From Elysia chlorotica (Eukaryota > Mollusca > Gastropoda > Plakobranchidae), in contig RQTK01000697.1 in NCBI GenBank assembly GCA_003991915.1, positions 156,081 to 220,080 on the forward strand: a stretch of DNA of 64,000 nucleotides. Reading direction: 5' to 3'. A model generated the notes under the pieces. It saw only the letters and a program-made list of their open reading frames with translations, did no database searches and was not told the DNA's origin. Positions 38,866-50,880 of this stretch are shown here, in pieces. Both the position numbers and the translations under genes were made by a program. How positions within the stretch are numbered: the stretch's first letter is position 1; every line of letters begins with the position of its first letter.

Positions 38866-39734
38866 TTTATTAGGTTAGAATAGGTTAGAATAGATGTTCC
38901 AAGGTAAGATAAACTTGGAGCCCCACAGTAAAAAACAAAACAAGCAACGGAGATTACACGCTAGTTTCCGAACACGAGCAACGCTCAAACATACATTTGA
39001 ACAAAAGAAAATCTGTACCAAAATAAAGTAAAATGGATCAATAATTTAAAATTAATATCAACTTTCAGATACACAGTAAATTCCAAACTCAAAATTTCAA
39101 CTATAGAGTAGACTTGTAAACTCAATCAAATTGTAAGAATTAACAAAACTTAACTGCTACAGCTACTATGCTTAACAAAAAACGTTAGGAATACTGTGCC
39201 TAGAACAACACTAACATCAAACGCTATAAATCCAAAACTACACAATAGGGTCAAACAAGAGTATTATGTAACACGGAAAAAAATTAAAAGAGCAGAAATT
39301 ATATCAAAGTTGCAAAATAATGCAATTGCGTCAAATGACAACTCAAAATGACTAAATGTTTTCTACTTAAACACGTAACAATGTCGACAATGAGACTTAA
39401 ATGATGATACACAAAATATGAATATTAAACATTTAACAATTAATAGTAGAACAATGGTTGTTAACAGAAGGGGCATAAAATGTTGGTCAAAATACAGAGA
39501 ATTCTGTTTCAAACCCAGGTGAGGTGGATATTTTTATTAAACAGTGGTGTTGGTGACAAGGTATAAAATAGGAGTTAAATAAATGAAAATAGTTGCTGGG
39601 TGTAAGAAGGATTTTTTTAACCGAAACTGCCAGTTTTAAATTGAAAAAATATTGAAGACCAGAAAAGATCAGGAAAAGAGGAAAGAGGTATAACCATCTC
39701 AGACCTTTATGGCGTTGAGATTTTTCTATGTTTT

Positions 39735-40045
39735 ATGGTAGAGCGCGTAGAATATACTCGGCCGTCCCGGTTCAATCCATGAGCCGGCGACCTGTTTTCG
39801 TTAATCTCTGACTATAATGTGATCGATGGCAGAGGCGCAAGCCCTGGAAACCATGCTCTGCATCCGTCTAGATAGATTTACGCGTATGAGATTCTGACTT
39901 AAGTTTTGGAACCCATCCGCGATATAACGAAAATGCTGGCGATGGACGGGAAAAATTAAAGCAGATGAATCTCACAGCTTACATTACCACAGCAACGTCG
40001 CCGTATAGGATCCCCCAGGGAACCTAAGAGTCGTCAATCAAAGTT
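39735..40045 (+). repeat. tRNA-derived SINE (unit III)
   Basis: Third copy of the 24270-type element, with A box TGGTAGAGCGCG and B box GGTTCAATCC. Confidence 0.75.
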
Positions 40046-40439
40046 TTCGCTCTTTTTCTAAAGATCCATCTTTATAGGAGACAATCAGTTAGTAGCGTGA
40101 AGTGGGTTTTAATCAGGTTAGCACGTCGGATTATCTGTACATTTGTATCCTAGTTTAACTTGATAGTGACAATTTTGTCACATTTCACAAACCCGCAGTT
40201 TCATTGAATTCGAAATGTATTTTCGCACCCTTGTTAGCTGCGACCTATCACGGATATACTCTAATGATATATCCATTACCAGATTTTAAAAAATACGTTG
40301 CAGGACATTCTTTCAACCTGAATTTAGGAATGCATCTCGGATTCTTATTAAGAGAGGGGCAGGGGCAGAGATAGGGCGAGAGAGAGAAAATTAGATAGAA
40401 AAAAAAGCGAAAGAAGGACAACATAAAGAGCGTGATCAG

Positions 40440-40454
40440 AAAAAAACATAAAGA

Positions 40455-40488
<34 letters not shown>

Positions 40489-40601
40489 TAGAGAGAGAGA
40501 GAAAGAGACAGAGAATCATATAGACAGACAGACAGACATAGAGACAAAAAATACATGTATATACACAACGACAGAAAAAAGAGCGAGAAAGCGAGAGAGA
40601 G

Positions 40602-40636
<35 letters not shown>
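40440..40636 (+). repeat. GA-rich tract before an assembly gap
   Basis: Imperfect (GA)n corresponding to 36190-36360 in unit II. Confidence 0.9.
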
Positions 40637-40933
40637 NNNNNNNNNNNNNNNNNNNNNNNNNNNNNNNNNNNNNNNNNNNNNNNNNNNNNNNNNNNNNNNN
40701 NNNNNNNNNNNNNNNNNNNNNNNNNNNNNNNNNNNNNNNNNNNNNNNNNNNNNNNNNNNNNNNNNNNNNNNNNNNNNNNNNNNNNNNNNNNNNNNNNNNN
40801 NNNNNNNNNNNNNNNNNNNNNNNNNNNNNNNNNNNNNNNNNNNNNNNNNNNNNNNNNNNNNNNNNNNNNNNNNNNNNNNNNNNNNNNNNNNNNNNNNNNN
40901 NNNNNNNNNNNNNNNNNNNNNNNNNNNNNNNNN
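40637..40933. other. Assembly gap (297 N)
   Basis: N run replacing the CATA array and part of the GATA array expected by comparison with unit II. Confidence 0.99.
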
Positions 40934-41100
<167 letters not shown>

Positions 41101-41279
41101 AGACTTGTAGAGGATTGTAAAGCAACGGCATAAAAAACATATTATTTCAAATGCAGACCTGTCACCCAACATAGAGCTGGTAATGTTGTAATAAAAATAT
41201 GATATAAAACTTCTGCACCAACTTGTGATCTAGAAATATTTTCTATTGTCGATCACCTGTTTAATGCATCAGTCCGTCT

Positions 41280-41286
41280 TATATAA
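41280..41286 (+). promoter_or_regulatory. TATA box of peptide gene 3
   Basis: TATATAA, 96 bases before the ATG, in a conserved promoter. Confidence 0.8.
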
Positions 41287-41375
41287 GTTGGCCCAGTGTT
41301 GGGGAAGAGCATCAACAATTTTTTGCTCACTGTTCTGTAGCTAACCCGGTCCGTTCCACCAACTCAACAAGCATC

Positions 41376-42668
41376 ATGAAGGGTGAGTAAGGAGCTTTCA
41401 GTTTGTTTTTTATAGCACATTCATCTTATTTTGGTGACAGTCGCAAACTTAAGGTTCTTTATTAATAAAAGAAAACGCAACTTATCTTTAGAAAAGATTA
41501 AATTTAACTTGGTACATAAGTATAAATAAACTTTTTTTAAGCAAATTTAAGATACAAAACTCCACCCAAAATTATTTATTTACTTATTTATTGTGCTGCA
41601 ATTGTCTATTCGATTACATTAAATTACTATAGACCTGGAATAGCTACACTGGGAGTTTTTTGTTTTGTTTTTTCTTTTAGCAGAATTCTGCTAAGATAAA
41701 TTAAATCTTATATGGCCGATTGTCTTTTTTTCTTTTAGTAAAAACATTCGATTTTTTAGTCTTAGTCATCATTAAGTATGAATTGGTTGAAATATTTAAG
41801 AGCTAGTTTAAATTTTTTTAAGGAATAAACGAAATTTGTGTTTTGTTTTAGGTATGCATTTAATGCTCTCTATTGGACGTTCAGGTGTTGACTTCGATAG
41901 TAATTGAAAAAGTAAAAATGTAATAATAGCATCCTAAATGCCAGAGGTGTATAATTTGACTAATATTTTTTTTACATTTGGAAGCATCTCAGACACAAAA
42001 GTTAATGAAGTTTAATTTGTTAAATGGATCCATAATAAAAAATCAAAAGCCTTAAAAGCCAATTTATGCTTTTAAATCTATTAACAAACCAGCGGTCTAA
42101 GATCTTTGGGAGACTCATAGGCTTGAATAATACTAAATCTTTAGTGCAAGTACCTAATTTAAATTTGCTTTCGTTGCTGTTGTATGTAAGGGCTTCTTCG
42201 TTGTTGCATGAATAGCAAGTCCTGTAACAAAGCCTAGTTGGTTGTTGATGATGGAGCTCAAGAAACAGATACCTTACTTTTAAAACTATATTAAAAAGGA
42301 AAACCTTGCATCGCTTCATTCTCCAAGCTATCACTTCTTCTCTGTTTATTTTCTCGTAAATCTACAATTCATTTAATTTAGCCTCTGAATATTTATCTTC
42401 ACTCTAAAAATAACGAGAGAATATCTTGTATCCCTTGACTCTCCCAGCTGTCGTTGCTGTCCTGTGCCTGGCCCTGCTGGTCATCGCGGCTTCTGCCCAG
42501 GAGGTCAGCCCGCTGGTCCAGGGATGCTCCATGATGTGTGGTCAAGCCTGTGACGTAGGGAACTACGTCGCCACCAAATCGCTTCCATTCCTGGGGGACA
42601 TTCTGACCACCCTGGACACTCTGTGTGACCAGGTGTGTGGTCTCGTCTGCGGACTCTTCGCCATGGCC

Positions 42669-42702
<34 letters not shown>

Positions 42703-42725
42703 TAACGTCTTCTAGGTTCCCCTGA
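41376..42725 (+). CDS. Secreted six-cysteine peptide, family copy 3, with lost stop and C-terminal extension
   Basis: Exon 1 is ATGAAGG (41376-41382); exon 2 is 42448-42725. The first 77 residues equal copy 2. The stop and following bases seen in the other copies (TAGACTCGCACTGGATG) are missing here: one ATG now runs straight into the (CT)n array. The frame therefore reads (Ser-Leu) repeats and on into the antisense SINE tail, adding 17 residues and ending at TGA within GGTTCCCCTGA. The product is 94 residues with no new cysteine. The usual poly(A) region is also lost because the unit is cut at about 42815; the nearest AATAAA is at 43053-43058 in unrelated sequence. Promoter, splice sites and the AG|GTATGC site (41851/41852) are intact. 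Confidence 0.8.
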
Positions 42726-42829
42726 GGGAACCTATCCGGCGTAAAACTGGAAGGTTGAAGGCAGACCCCTTTTATAACGGATCATGGTTGCATTCCACAA
42801 CGGACTATGATGACACTATGGGAACCAAG

Positions 42830-43600
42830 TCATATTAATAGAAGAGTAGGGAGGCAGCATAGAACACTATGTCGAACAGCTTGAGGAAGATTCAGGCTTA
42901 CCATGTGAAAACCCTGCCAGCAAGATGAAGGGCACAGAACAAAGAGACTAAGATGCCAAAGTTATAGCATAAAATGTGGATACTTTGTGGTTACGTTATG
43001 TTTGTAAACTTGGATCTTAAACTGTATAATGTATTTTAATTGATTCAAAAGAAATAAAAAGACACGTTTATTTTCAATCAAAGAACGGAAAAAGTGTTTG
43101 TCTATTCTTGTGGGAAAAGGTTTGTAAAAAATTATCATAATATATTTGTACTGAAAAATAAAACGATAATAATTAATATCTAAAATACCTGAATATATTT
43201 TTAATTTTTTCAATACGTGATATTTATTTGAAATTAGAAATTTGCTTTACATTCTATTACCAAAATTTAATTTTAAGCTTTTTCAAACTGTTGAAAACAC
43301 TCTTCTAGCCAACTAAAAATGCTTAAATCATCAGGGACATGAACTAGAAATAATTAAAGCTTTGCAGAAAAATCACTATTGATAACTGTTTCATTTTCCA
43401 TCAACCAAAAAATTAACCACTGAATGCACAGAACTGAAAATCATAATTATGATCTTGCATATTCCCCATTGCCACATATGGGTGTCAAGTGGGAAAATTA
43501 GAAAATCAGATTTAAAAAAACTATGTTCTTTTTAGTTCAACTGCTACAGACAATGCTTAGAGTTCCATGGACATCACACAGAAAAAATGAAAACATACTA
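42830..43600. other. Unrelated sequence at the tail-to-tail centre of the array
   Basis: AT-rich sequence without a match to the duplicated units in this window and without a supported gene. It separates + strand unit III from the - strand units. Confidence 0.5.
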
Positions 43601-43619
43601 AAAGAATCTAAGTTCAGGC

Positions 43620-43870
43620 CAAATTGGCTTTTGAATACCATCAAATAAAGAAAACTAAAATGCTTTGGACACCTAAAAAGACATGACGGTTTGGAAAGAA
43701 AGGCGTGTCCTAGAAGCAAAGCTGGGGGCAAAAAGAAGACAGGGCAGACCTACAATAATTTTATGGTGGATGGATGGTATAAGCGACTGATAACAAAGGA
43801 GATTCAGCGAGGCAGGAAGGATCGCTCGAAACATCTGCTCTTCAGGCAGGGATATACAGGAGGCTAAGTC
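43620..43870 (+). pseudogene. LINE reverse-transcriptase C-terminal remnant
   Basis: A degenerate frame reads KMLWTPKKT/CFGHLKRHDGLER-like text followed by Lys/Gly-rich KAGGKKKTGQTYNNFMVDG. This is the FGH-x-x-RHDGLE plus GKR-x-GRQ signature found near the end of many LINE polyproteins, as also in 57550-58310. Frameshifts and truncation make it non-functional. Confidence 0.6.
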
Positions 43871-44764
43871 ATATACTTCAGACAAGCCAGCATGATCATC
43901 ATGTGTTGCAGCATGTAAATTTGTCAGACTTTAATCTTGAAATACGTCCACAATAATAATTATGCTCTATAATGTGCGTTGGACGTTCCGCAACAAAAGA
44001 AAAACAAACTTTGTTTTTAGAGGAGACTACTCTCTTTTTACAAAAAAAAAACCCCGTAAATTATTGAATGATAGCCCTTGGTATGTTCTCTATTGATATA
44101 CCTTTAAGTTAATAAAAAGAATTTTTTTTTTTTAATGTTTAAAGTCATCAAAAATATATTTCTTAAAGATATTTTTGTCTATTGAAGTTAGATGTTTTTT
44201 CATCTCTTTTTTCTACGACATCTTAGCTTTGATGATATTGAGTATTTGCGGACTAAATCGAATGTGCGAGTTACTTATATCCTTATTATGCCTGAACAGC
44301 GTGAATCTTTATGCTGCGTTTGATTTTCTGTCAAGTTATTGCATTATTTAGGTTGTAAAACTATACACTTTGTTTATATTTTCTCGCAATAGACCAACGG
44401 ACCTAATTCAACTCTGAATAATTGCAGGTAGAAATGCTCAAGTAATGTATGGTATTGTTATATTATATAACAATTTCTCTGTGTTTTATGAACATTTACA
44501 CCGTACTAGAATTCGTACTGGTAAGGTTTTCCTCCATGGATTTCTGTTTCTTAAAAGTTCTTATAATTGTTTTACTTGGATGAAAACTATTTGAAAAAAG
44601 AAAAGACACTTTCACTTCAAATTAAAAATGTTAAAAATGAAAGCACGACAGACTTAAATTCCAGGAATCAAACTTTTCTCACTAACAAAACATCAATTAA
44701 AAAAAACCGTATAGGTTTACGCCAACTGCGTTTTATTTAGGGTGCTATAATGTCAAAATATCGG

Positions 44765-44840
44765 GGCTCCAGTTAAGGACTGAACATAGGATCTCTCAAT
44801 TGCAACTCCGTCCTTCTACCGCCTGAGGTTCCAGCCTCCC
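44765..44840 (-). repeat. tRNA-like fragment
   Basis: On - it reads GGCTGGAACCTCAGGCGGTAG followed by a B-box-like TGTTCAGTCCT; a weak tRNA-derived head without a recognisable body. Confidence 0.3.
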
Positions 44841-46446
44841 ACTTGTACTCTTTTAATATTTTAATTTGTCGTTTGTTTTTGGTGTTGTTGTTTTTTTAGT
44901 TTAGACCGTAAGCACTATCTAGCTAAGCACTGTTCAATTCAAAAGATGATAGCAAGGAACCGGAAAAGGTTTTTGAAACCACGAAGCAGGTTTCATAGGA
45001 GACAATTTGGAGCAGAAAATTTCAACTGCAATACATTTAAAAGGGGAGAAATTTACTTCTAAGAGCTCCAAAATTGATTTTGCCGATAGACTAAAAGCGA
45101 GTTTTTTAGTTAAAGGGTTAATGCCTAATTTTTTTATATGAAAGACAATAGCACCCTCAAGGGCAACACATCCATAAACTAGTTTCTTATTTACGTGTGA
45201 ATGTGGAATTCCTGGACCCATCTTCGCGAAATTAAAGCAAGGTTCACTGTTAAAGTGATTACCCAACTTTAATCAATATTATGTCTTAAGCTGTTGAAAT
45301 GGAAACTGATGTTTGTACACGAACTATGGTAAAATTAATGTTTCGTGTGTTTGGGTTATATAAGATTACATGGCACTAAGTAAAGATTACAGGAGTGGTA
45401 TTTGTTCGATACGATTTTAAGTTTACATCCATTTTAGTTTGGAACAGTTGACCTGCCTTTACTTTTAAAACATCAATCTTGATTTTACTGGCGACCAGAA
45501 AGAACTGTATGGGATTGTCGGTTTTTTAAAGAACATTCTAATATTGTATTTTTCACTTGCGCACACTTTGTTCTATATTTAATCTAATGGGCGACCAAAT
45601 GTGCGATCAACAAAGTTTTACAGGACTCTTTTCACATTGAGATAAATTAGTCCAATGGGCACACTCAAGTAGTTAAAGGTGTTCGATCCACTCTAAAAGA
45701 AAATAGATCAGAACGTTGTACCTGCTATAGTTTCGCCAAAATTCATAATACCATTATTGTCGTTTCGTTGTTGAATCGAGCCTAATCATTGGTATCAGTG
45801 CGGTACCTCTTTCAGATACAAAATCCTATAACTTACATACAGTGTCACTTTACTTGGTTGCTAATGTGAATCGAACGTTTGGGGCAAGAATCCGATAGCA
45901 GACAGTGGCGGATTTTTCCACAGCATGTAAGCTATCTAAAATCCGCCAACGGCCGTTAGCGGATTCTTGCCCCGGCGGAATTTGAAGCCAAAAGTCGACA
46001 TAATTGTTAAACAGCATGCCAACACAAGGTTAACTATTATTTTCCCTAATTAAACTAAGCATATGTGTAGGGATGATATTCTGAGTGAGGGTGGTGATTA
46101 ACACGCGTGCACCGCTGTTTTTCACAGAGTACATCAGTTTTTTCCTTTTCCTGTAAAGTTTTGAAAATGTGGGTTGTCGGTTTCTTGTCCCGAGCCGACG
46201 AATATGGTAACATATTGTAGCAAGGATGTAACCACCACATAGTAAACGTCTTCTATGCTTTTGTAATTTTGTAATTCAAATAAAGTCATCATGTAGTGAA
46301 TCATTGTTTTAAATAACTAAGCTTTTATTTAATGAAATAAAAACAGTATTCCAGATTTTAAAATACGCATAAAAAGGACTTACAAAACCTGAAAATTTAC
46401 AATTAAATAAAAGGAAGGACATTTTGTTTTCACATGAATAGGTTTT

Positions 46447-46452
46447 TTTATT
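46447..46452 (-). terminator. Candidate poly(A) signal of peptide gene 4
   Basis: AATAAA on the - strand, about 350 bases after the stop, at the position conserved with copies 1, 2 and 5. Confidence 0.5.
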
Positions 46453-46799
46453 TATATTTCTTCAAACATTATGAACATGAGTATAGAGGTAAAGCACGTT
46501 GACATGACGAGCCAGCTTATTGTGATATGGTTCATCATTGTACAACTTCAAGGATCTTGGGATAGTTTGGTTCACTTCGCCATCCGTTTCCCACACCTTG
46601 GGCTCAGTCATTTGCGCCAATACCATCATATATTATCATAGTTTTTTGTCAGCTGTCACCATAGTCCGTTGTGGAATGCCGTCATGATCCGTTATAAAAG
46701 GGGCCTGTCTTCAACCTTCCAGTTTTACGTCAGATAGCTTCCCTTAGGGGAACCTAAGAGACGTTAAACTAAGAGACAGAGAATACATCCAGTGCGAGT

Positions 46800-48158
46800 C
46801 TACATAACCATGGCGAAGAGTCCGCAGACGAGACCACACATCTGGTCACACAGAGTGTCCAGGGTGGTCAGAATGTCCCCCAGGAATGGAACCGATTTGG
46901 TGGCGAGGTAGTTCCCTACGTCACAGGCTTGACCACACATCATGGAGCATCCCTGGACCAGCGGGCTGACCTCCTGGGCAGAAGCCGCGATGACCAGCAG
47001 GGCCAGGCACAGGACAGCAACGACAGCTGGGAGAGTCAAGTGATACAAGATATTCTCTCATTATTTTTAGAGTGAAGGCTAAATTACATGGCTCACGATT
47101 TACGCGAATATAATCAAAGAAGAAGCGATAGCTTGGACAATCAAGCGATGCAAGATATCTTCTTATAATTTTGAAAGTAAATGTAAATAGTTTTTTGAAA
47201 TCCATTATTACCAATTAGGCTATGTTACAGGCCTTGTTATTCATGCGATGACAAACAGGGCTAGACACAAGGCATCAACGAAAGCTAATTTGAAATAATC
47301 TAAACAGTAAAGTATAAAATTATGATCAAAACATATTATAAATGGTTAGTTTTGTAAACAAGGTTCTTGCACAAAAGATATAGTATTATTTGAGCCTAAG
47401 AGTCCCCCTAATCTCCTAAACCACTGATTTTGTTATAGATTTTAAATCATTATTTCCTTTTAAGCCTTTTAGTTTTCTTTACCTACGGATGTGTTTTAAA
47501 ATTAAATTTCAATAACTCCTTGTGTCTGAGATATTTCCAAATGAAAATACAATATTTTTTCAAATTATTCACCTCTGATATTTAGCATGCTATTTTTACG
47601 TATTCACTTTTTTAATTACTATTCGAAGTCATCACCTCATCCAAACGTTTAAGAGACAGTATAAATGCATACCTAAAACACAAAGAAATTTTGTTTATTT
47701 CTTAAAATTCATTTTAACTAGCTCTAATATGTTTCAACGAACTGATACCTAATATCATGTTACTTGTTCAAAATCTTACCAAAAAGAAAAGATAACTAAG
47801 ACTCAAAATTTGAATGATTTTCTAAGAATGTAAAATTTGTCTTAAAATAAAGCAAACATGATAAACTACAAGCAAACAACACCACACAAGAACTTTCAGT
47901 GCAGCTATTTTAGTCTATAGCAAGTTAATACAATCGAATTGACAAATGGCAGAATTGCAGCACGTTGTATAACTAAAGAAATTATTTTGTGTGGAGTCTT
48001 GTATCTCACAGTATAGTAAAGAAATAAATGCAATGAAAAATTAAAAAAAACAACAACTAAGTACTCTTTTTTAATAATAAAAAAACCTCAAGTATGCGAC
48101 TGTCACAAGATTTAGATACGTATACTATAAATCCCCAAGCTCCTCACTCACCCTTCAT
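46800..48158 (-). CDS. Secreted six-cysteine peptide, family copy 4
   Basis: On -, exon 1 is ATGAAGG (48158-48152) with a GTGAGT donor, and exon 2 is 47026-46800 after ACTCTCCCAG. The 77-residue precursor has Leu43/Val48 like copy 1, plus two private changes: Val65 to Met within the second cysteine triplet and Ala76 to Val. All six cysteines are kept. The intron is 1125 bases and keeps the AG|GTATGC site (47673/47672). The 3' UTR has only scattered AG repeats and a diverged antisense SINE tail. Upstream are a TATA box and a short TATC array (48480-48570). An open frame at 46921-47214 reads intron and the other frame of the exon and is not used. Confidence 0.85.
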
Positions 48159-48247
48159 GATGCTTGTTGAGTTGGTGGAACAGACCGAGTTAGCTACAGG
48201 ACAATGAGCAAAAAATTGTTGATGCTCTTTCCCAACACTGGACCAAC

Positions 48248-48254
48248 TTATATA
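48248..48254 (-). promoter_or_regulatory. TATA box of peptide gene 4
   Basis: TATATAA on the - strand, about 96 bases before the ATG. Confidence 0.8.
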
Positions 48255-48479
48255 GGAGAGACTGATGCATAAAACAGGTGTTTACAATTGTTCTAGATCA
48301 CAAGTTGGTGAAGACTTTTCAGCAAATATAATTTTTATTATAACATTATCAGGTATTTGTTGGGCGATATCTCTGCGTTAAAAAATATTATTGTTTGTAT
48401 AACTAGTAGTCGTCGCGTGGTTCCATTAATTTAAAAAAAAATTTTTTATCCCGTTTTCTTACTATCCTTTACCAGTTTA

Positions 48480-48570
48480 TCTATTATGTCTATCCATCTA
48501 TCTATCAATCTATCTATCTATCGATCTACCTATCTATCTATATATCTATCTATCTATCTATCTATCTACC
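48480..48570 (+). repeat. (TATC)n array upstream of peptide gene 4
   Basis: Imperfect TATC run; reverse equivalent of the GATA arrays upstream of copies 1-3 but much shorter. Confidence 0.9.
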
Positions 48571-48574
48571 TATC

Positions 48575-49390
48575 AAACAATTTCAAAATAGGTATAGATC
48601 TAGTGCAGCTCTAAGAATACAAAACGGTACACAGTCGTAAGCTGTCGGCCTTTTTAAGTCTTCTTCACACACAATAAGACATTTAAGAAGTAAAAAAAAA
48701 GATATAAAATAAAGTAAAATAGATAAAAATATCATGAAGATAACATTTCTAATTGTAAAAAAAGCAACAGTAGTAAAGAAACCAAATCTAGATGCAAAAA
48801 GAGTCAAATGATCAATCAACAAGAGATAGATCTCTAGAACTAATAATACAGTTAATAAGTCTAGATCTAAAAATTTAATGAAATAGTTAAAAATAAATAG
48901 TTTTTAATTACTTTATAATCTATGCCTTAGCTGATTTTTGTAGAACGCCTAGCCTAGATCCCTTGGACAATTAAGAATTTAATTTTGGTGCGTCCATTGT
49001 TGTTTCGGTATTGAAAAACTAGTAGCTAGCTAGGCATTTAGGATAATAATAATTGGTGTGCAACAAGTTAGAAAATGTGGTGGAAAGAAAGAAAGAAATT
49101 TAGATAAAAGCAATACAAACAAAAAACGGCAAGGGTAATCAAAATATATTAGCTACGAACAGAGCTATGAAGCTTAAACCTGGTAATTGGAAGAAAATAT
49201 ATGCTGAACATTTATTCCATCTGGGAACAAATTTCCAAACTCGAAGATAATTCTTTGCTCAGTGTCAAAGCGTGCTTTGCCATTGTAACCACACTGTTTA
49301 ATCCCAAGAATGGACATAATTATCTGAAACCCCCAAGTGACCCTGGGAAGCAAAATGGAGAGAGACAGGTTTGGGAGCCCTAACTTGAAC
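48575..49390 (-). repeat. Distal upstream block of unit 4
   Basis: AT-rich sequence that matches 56870-57540 in the same orientation, showing that units 4 and 5 are direct duplicates of one another. No gene supported. Confidence 0.7.
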
Positions 49391-49714
49391 ATCTCTAAAA
49401 CGAGACATTTAACCAATACACGTCATAACATATTTTTCTAATTTCCTGAACAGATCCACTCAGGAAACTTTGCCGATGTTAAACCAAGAAAGAAGATAGC
49501 ATATTTTTTCTGGCCCGCTACAAAATGTTACACTGTCGACACTTTAGGGCCATTAAATCGTTAGTGACTAGAGTGAATACAGCTAGTTCGCTTAAAGTCA
49601 TTCACCTTTGCATTCTTTGGAAAAGATAAGCCACGATAGATTAGAATATTGTTGCTCATTATCAATTCGCGTTTGAAAACTTTCATCTCTACACATATAC
49701 ACTCTGTCTTCCCC

Positions 49715-49940
<226 letters not shown>

Positions 49941-50384
49941 CCTCTCTTTCCCAACCTACTCTATATCTCTCCATCACTTTTTGATATGGATTTTATATAT
50001 GAGGTTCCACTTTTCTACCAAACATCAACGCACAGTTAAATACATTTCATTTAGTTCACAAAAAGTAAGTTAACCAAGTCTGTAATATATATCACTTCTC
50101 CACCTATCGTTTTTGATTCTCCATTATCGTGACTAAATAGCTGTTAATGTGCATCTTGCGTCTCGTTCTAGTCCTAATGCTTGAACATGTTTTATGTTGT
50201 TGGGCATTAAGTTCTAAGTGATCTTCAAAATCAACATTATAGAGGTAGATTTTAGGAGAGGCAGACCACTGGATTAATTATAAATAGATCTGGAATTTGT
50301 AGGTATTTTTTACAGTGGTATTACTAGGATTCTAGTGAAAGTGGCCAAATAATGATTGCACTTTGTGGAATTAGAACCCTGTAC

Positions 50385-50590
50385 TTGTAGATGCAGCGGT
50401 GCCGAATCGCCTTGCAACTTGAAGCGAGCATGGTTTAAACCACTAGACCACTAAAGAGGCGTAGTAAGTACTCTAGCCATGAAATTACTTTTTTTAAGGA
50501 GCGTAGTGGTCTAGTGGTATAACCATGCTCGCTTTAAGTGTCAAGGCGATTTGGTGCCGCTGCATCTGAAACAAAAATTTAGCACCCCAC
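50385..50590. repeat. Head-to-head tRNA-like repeats forming a hairpin (right arm)
   Basis: Arms at about 50418-50452 and 50505-50538 are reverse complements with the GTGGTCTAGTGGT motif; counterpart of 31555-31760. Confidence 0.65.
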
Positions 50591-50629
50591 TGCGTAGTGT
50601 TTATCAAGGGAGATGGGGCGAGTAAGGAT

Positions 50630-50880
50630 TAACCGACAAACTACTGTGTTATAGAACTTGGTTGAGGAACGAAATGGCTCAAGTCGTAAGGCGTTGGGGT
50701 CCATATACGCCGTTCGAATCCCACGATCTGTCAAAAAATGTGTCCAATATCCCTACTATTTGGGCTGGTGTCAGTTTAATGTTACCGGCTGAGACATGAG
50801 TCCAGGTGTCTCTGTGCTGTCTCATGTGTGGCAGCATGTAAAATTGTCAGACTTCATTGTCGAGGACCGTCCACAATAAT
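50630..50880 (+). repeat. tRNA-derived SINE (right arm)
   Basis: Head with A-box-like TGGCTCAAGTCGTAAGG and a perfect B box GTTCGAATCC. Core TGTCCAATAT..GTGTCAGT..CCGGCTGAGAC, then GGCAGCATGTAAAATTGTC and GAGGACCGTCC. Same core family as 59435-59695. Confidence 0.85.

Larger units (their letters stand above)
43890..46800 (-). repeat. 3' flank of - strand unit 4 (deleted version of 50830-54880)
   Basis: Matches 50830-51440 near 43890-44600, then 53410-53800 near 44930-45250, and sequence up to the stop of gene 4, so a middle part is missing. It is joined to a LINE remnant at 43.6-43.9 kb. Confidence 0.7.

Noticed and set aside
46921..47214. 97-codon - strand frame at peptide gene 4 (and 55007-55300 at gene 5)
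   Set aside because: Reads intron sequence and the wrong frame of exon 2; the cysteine pattern and signal peptide are in the other frame.
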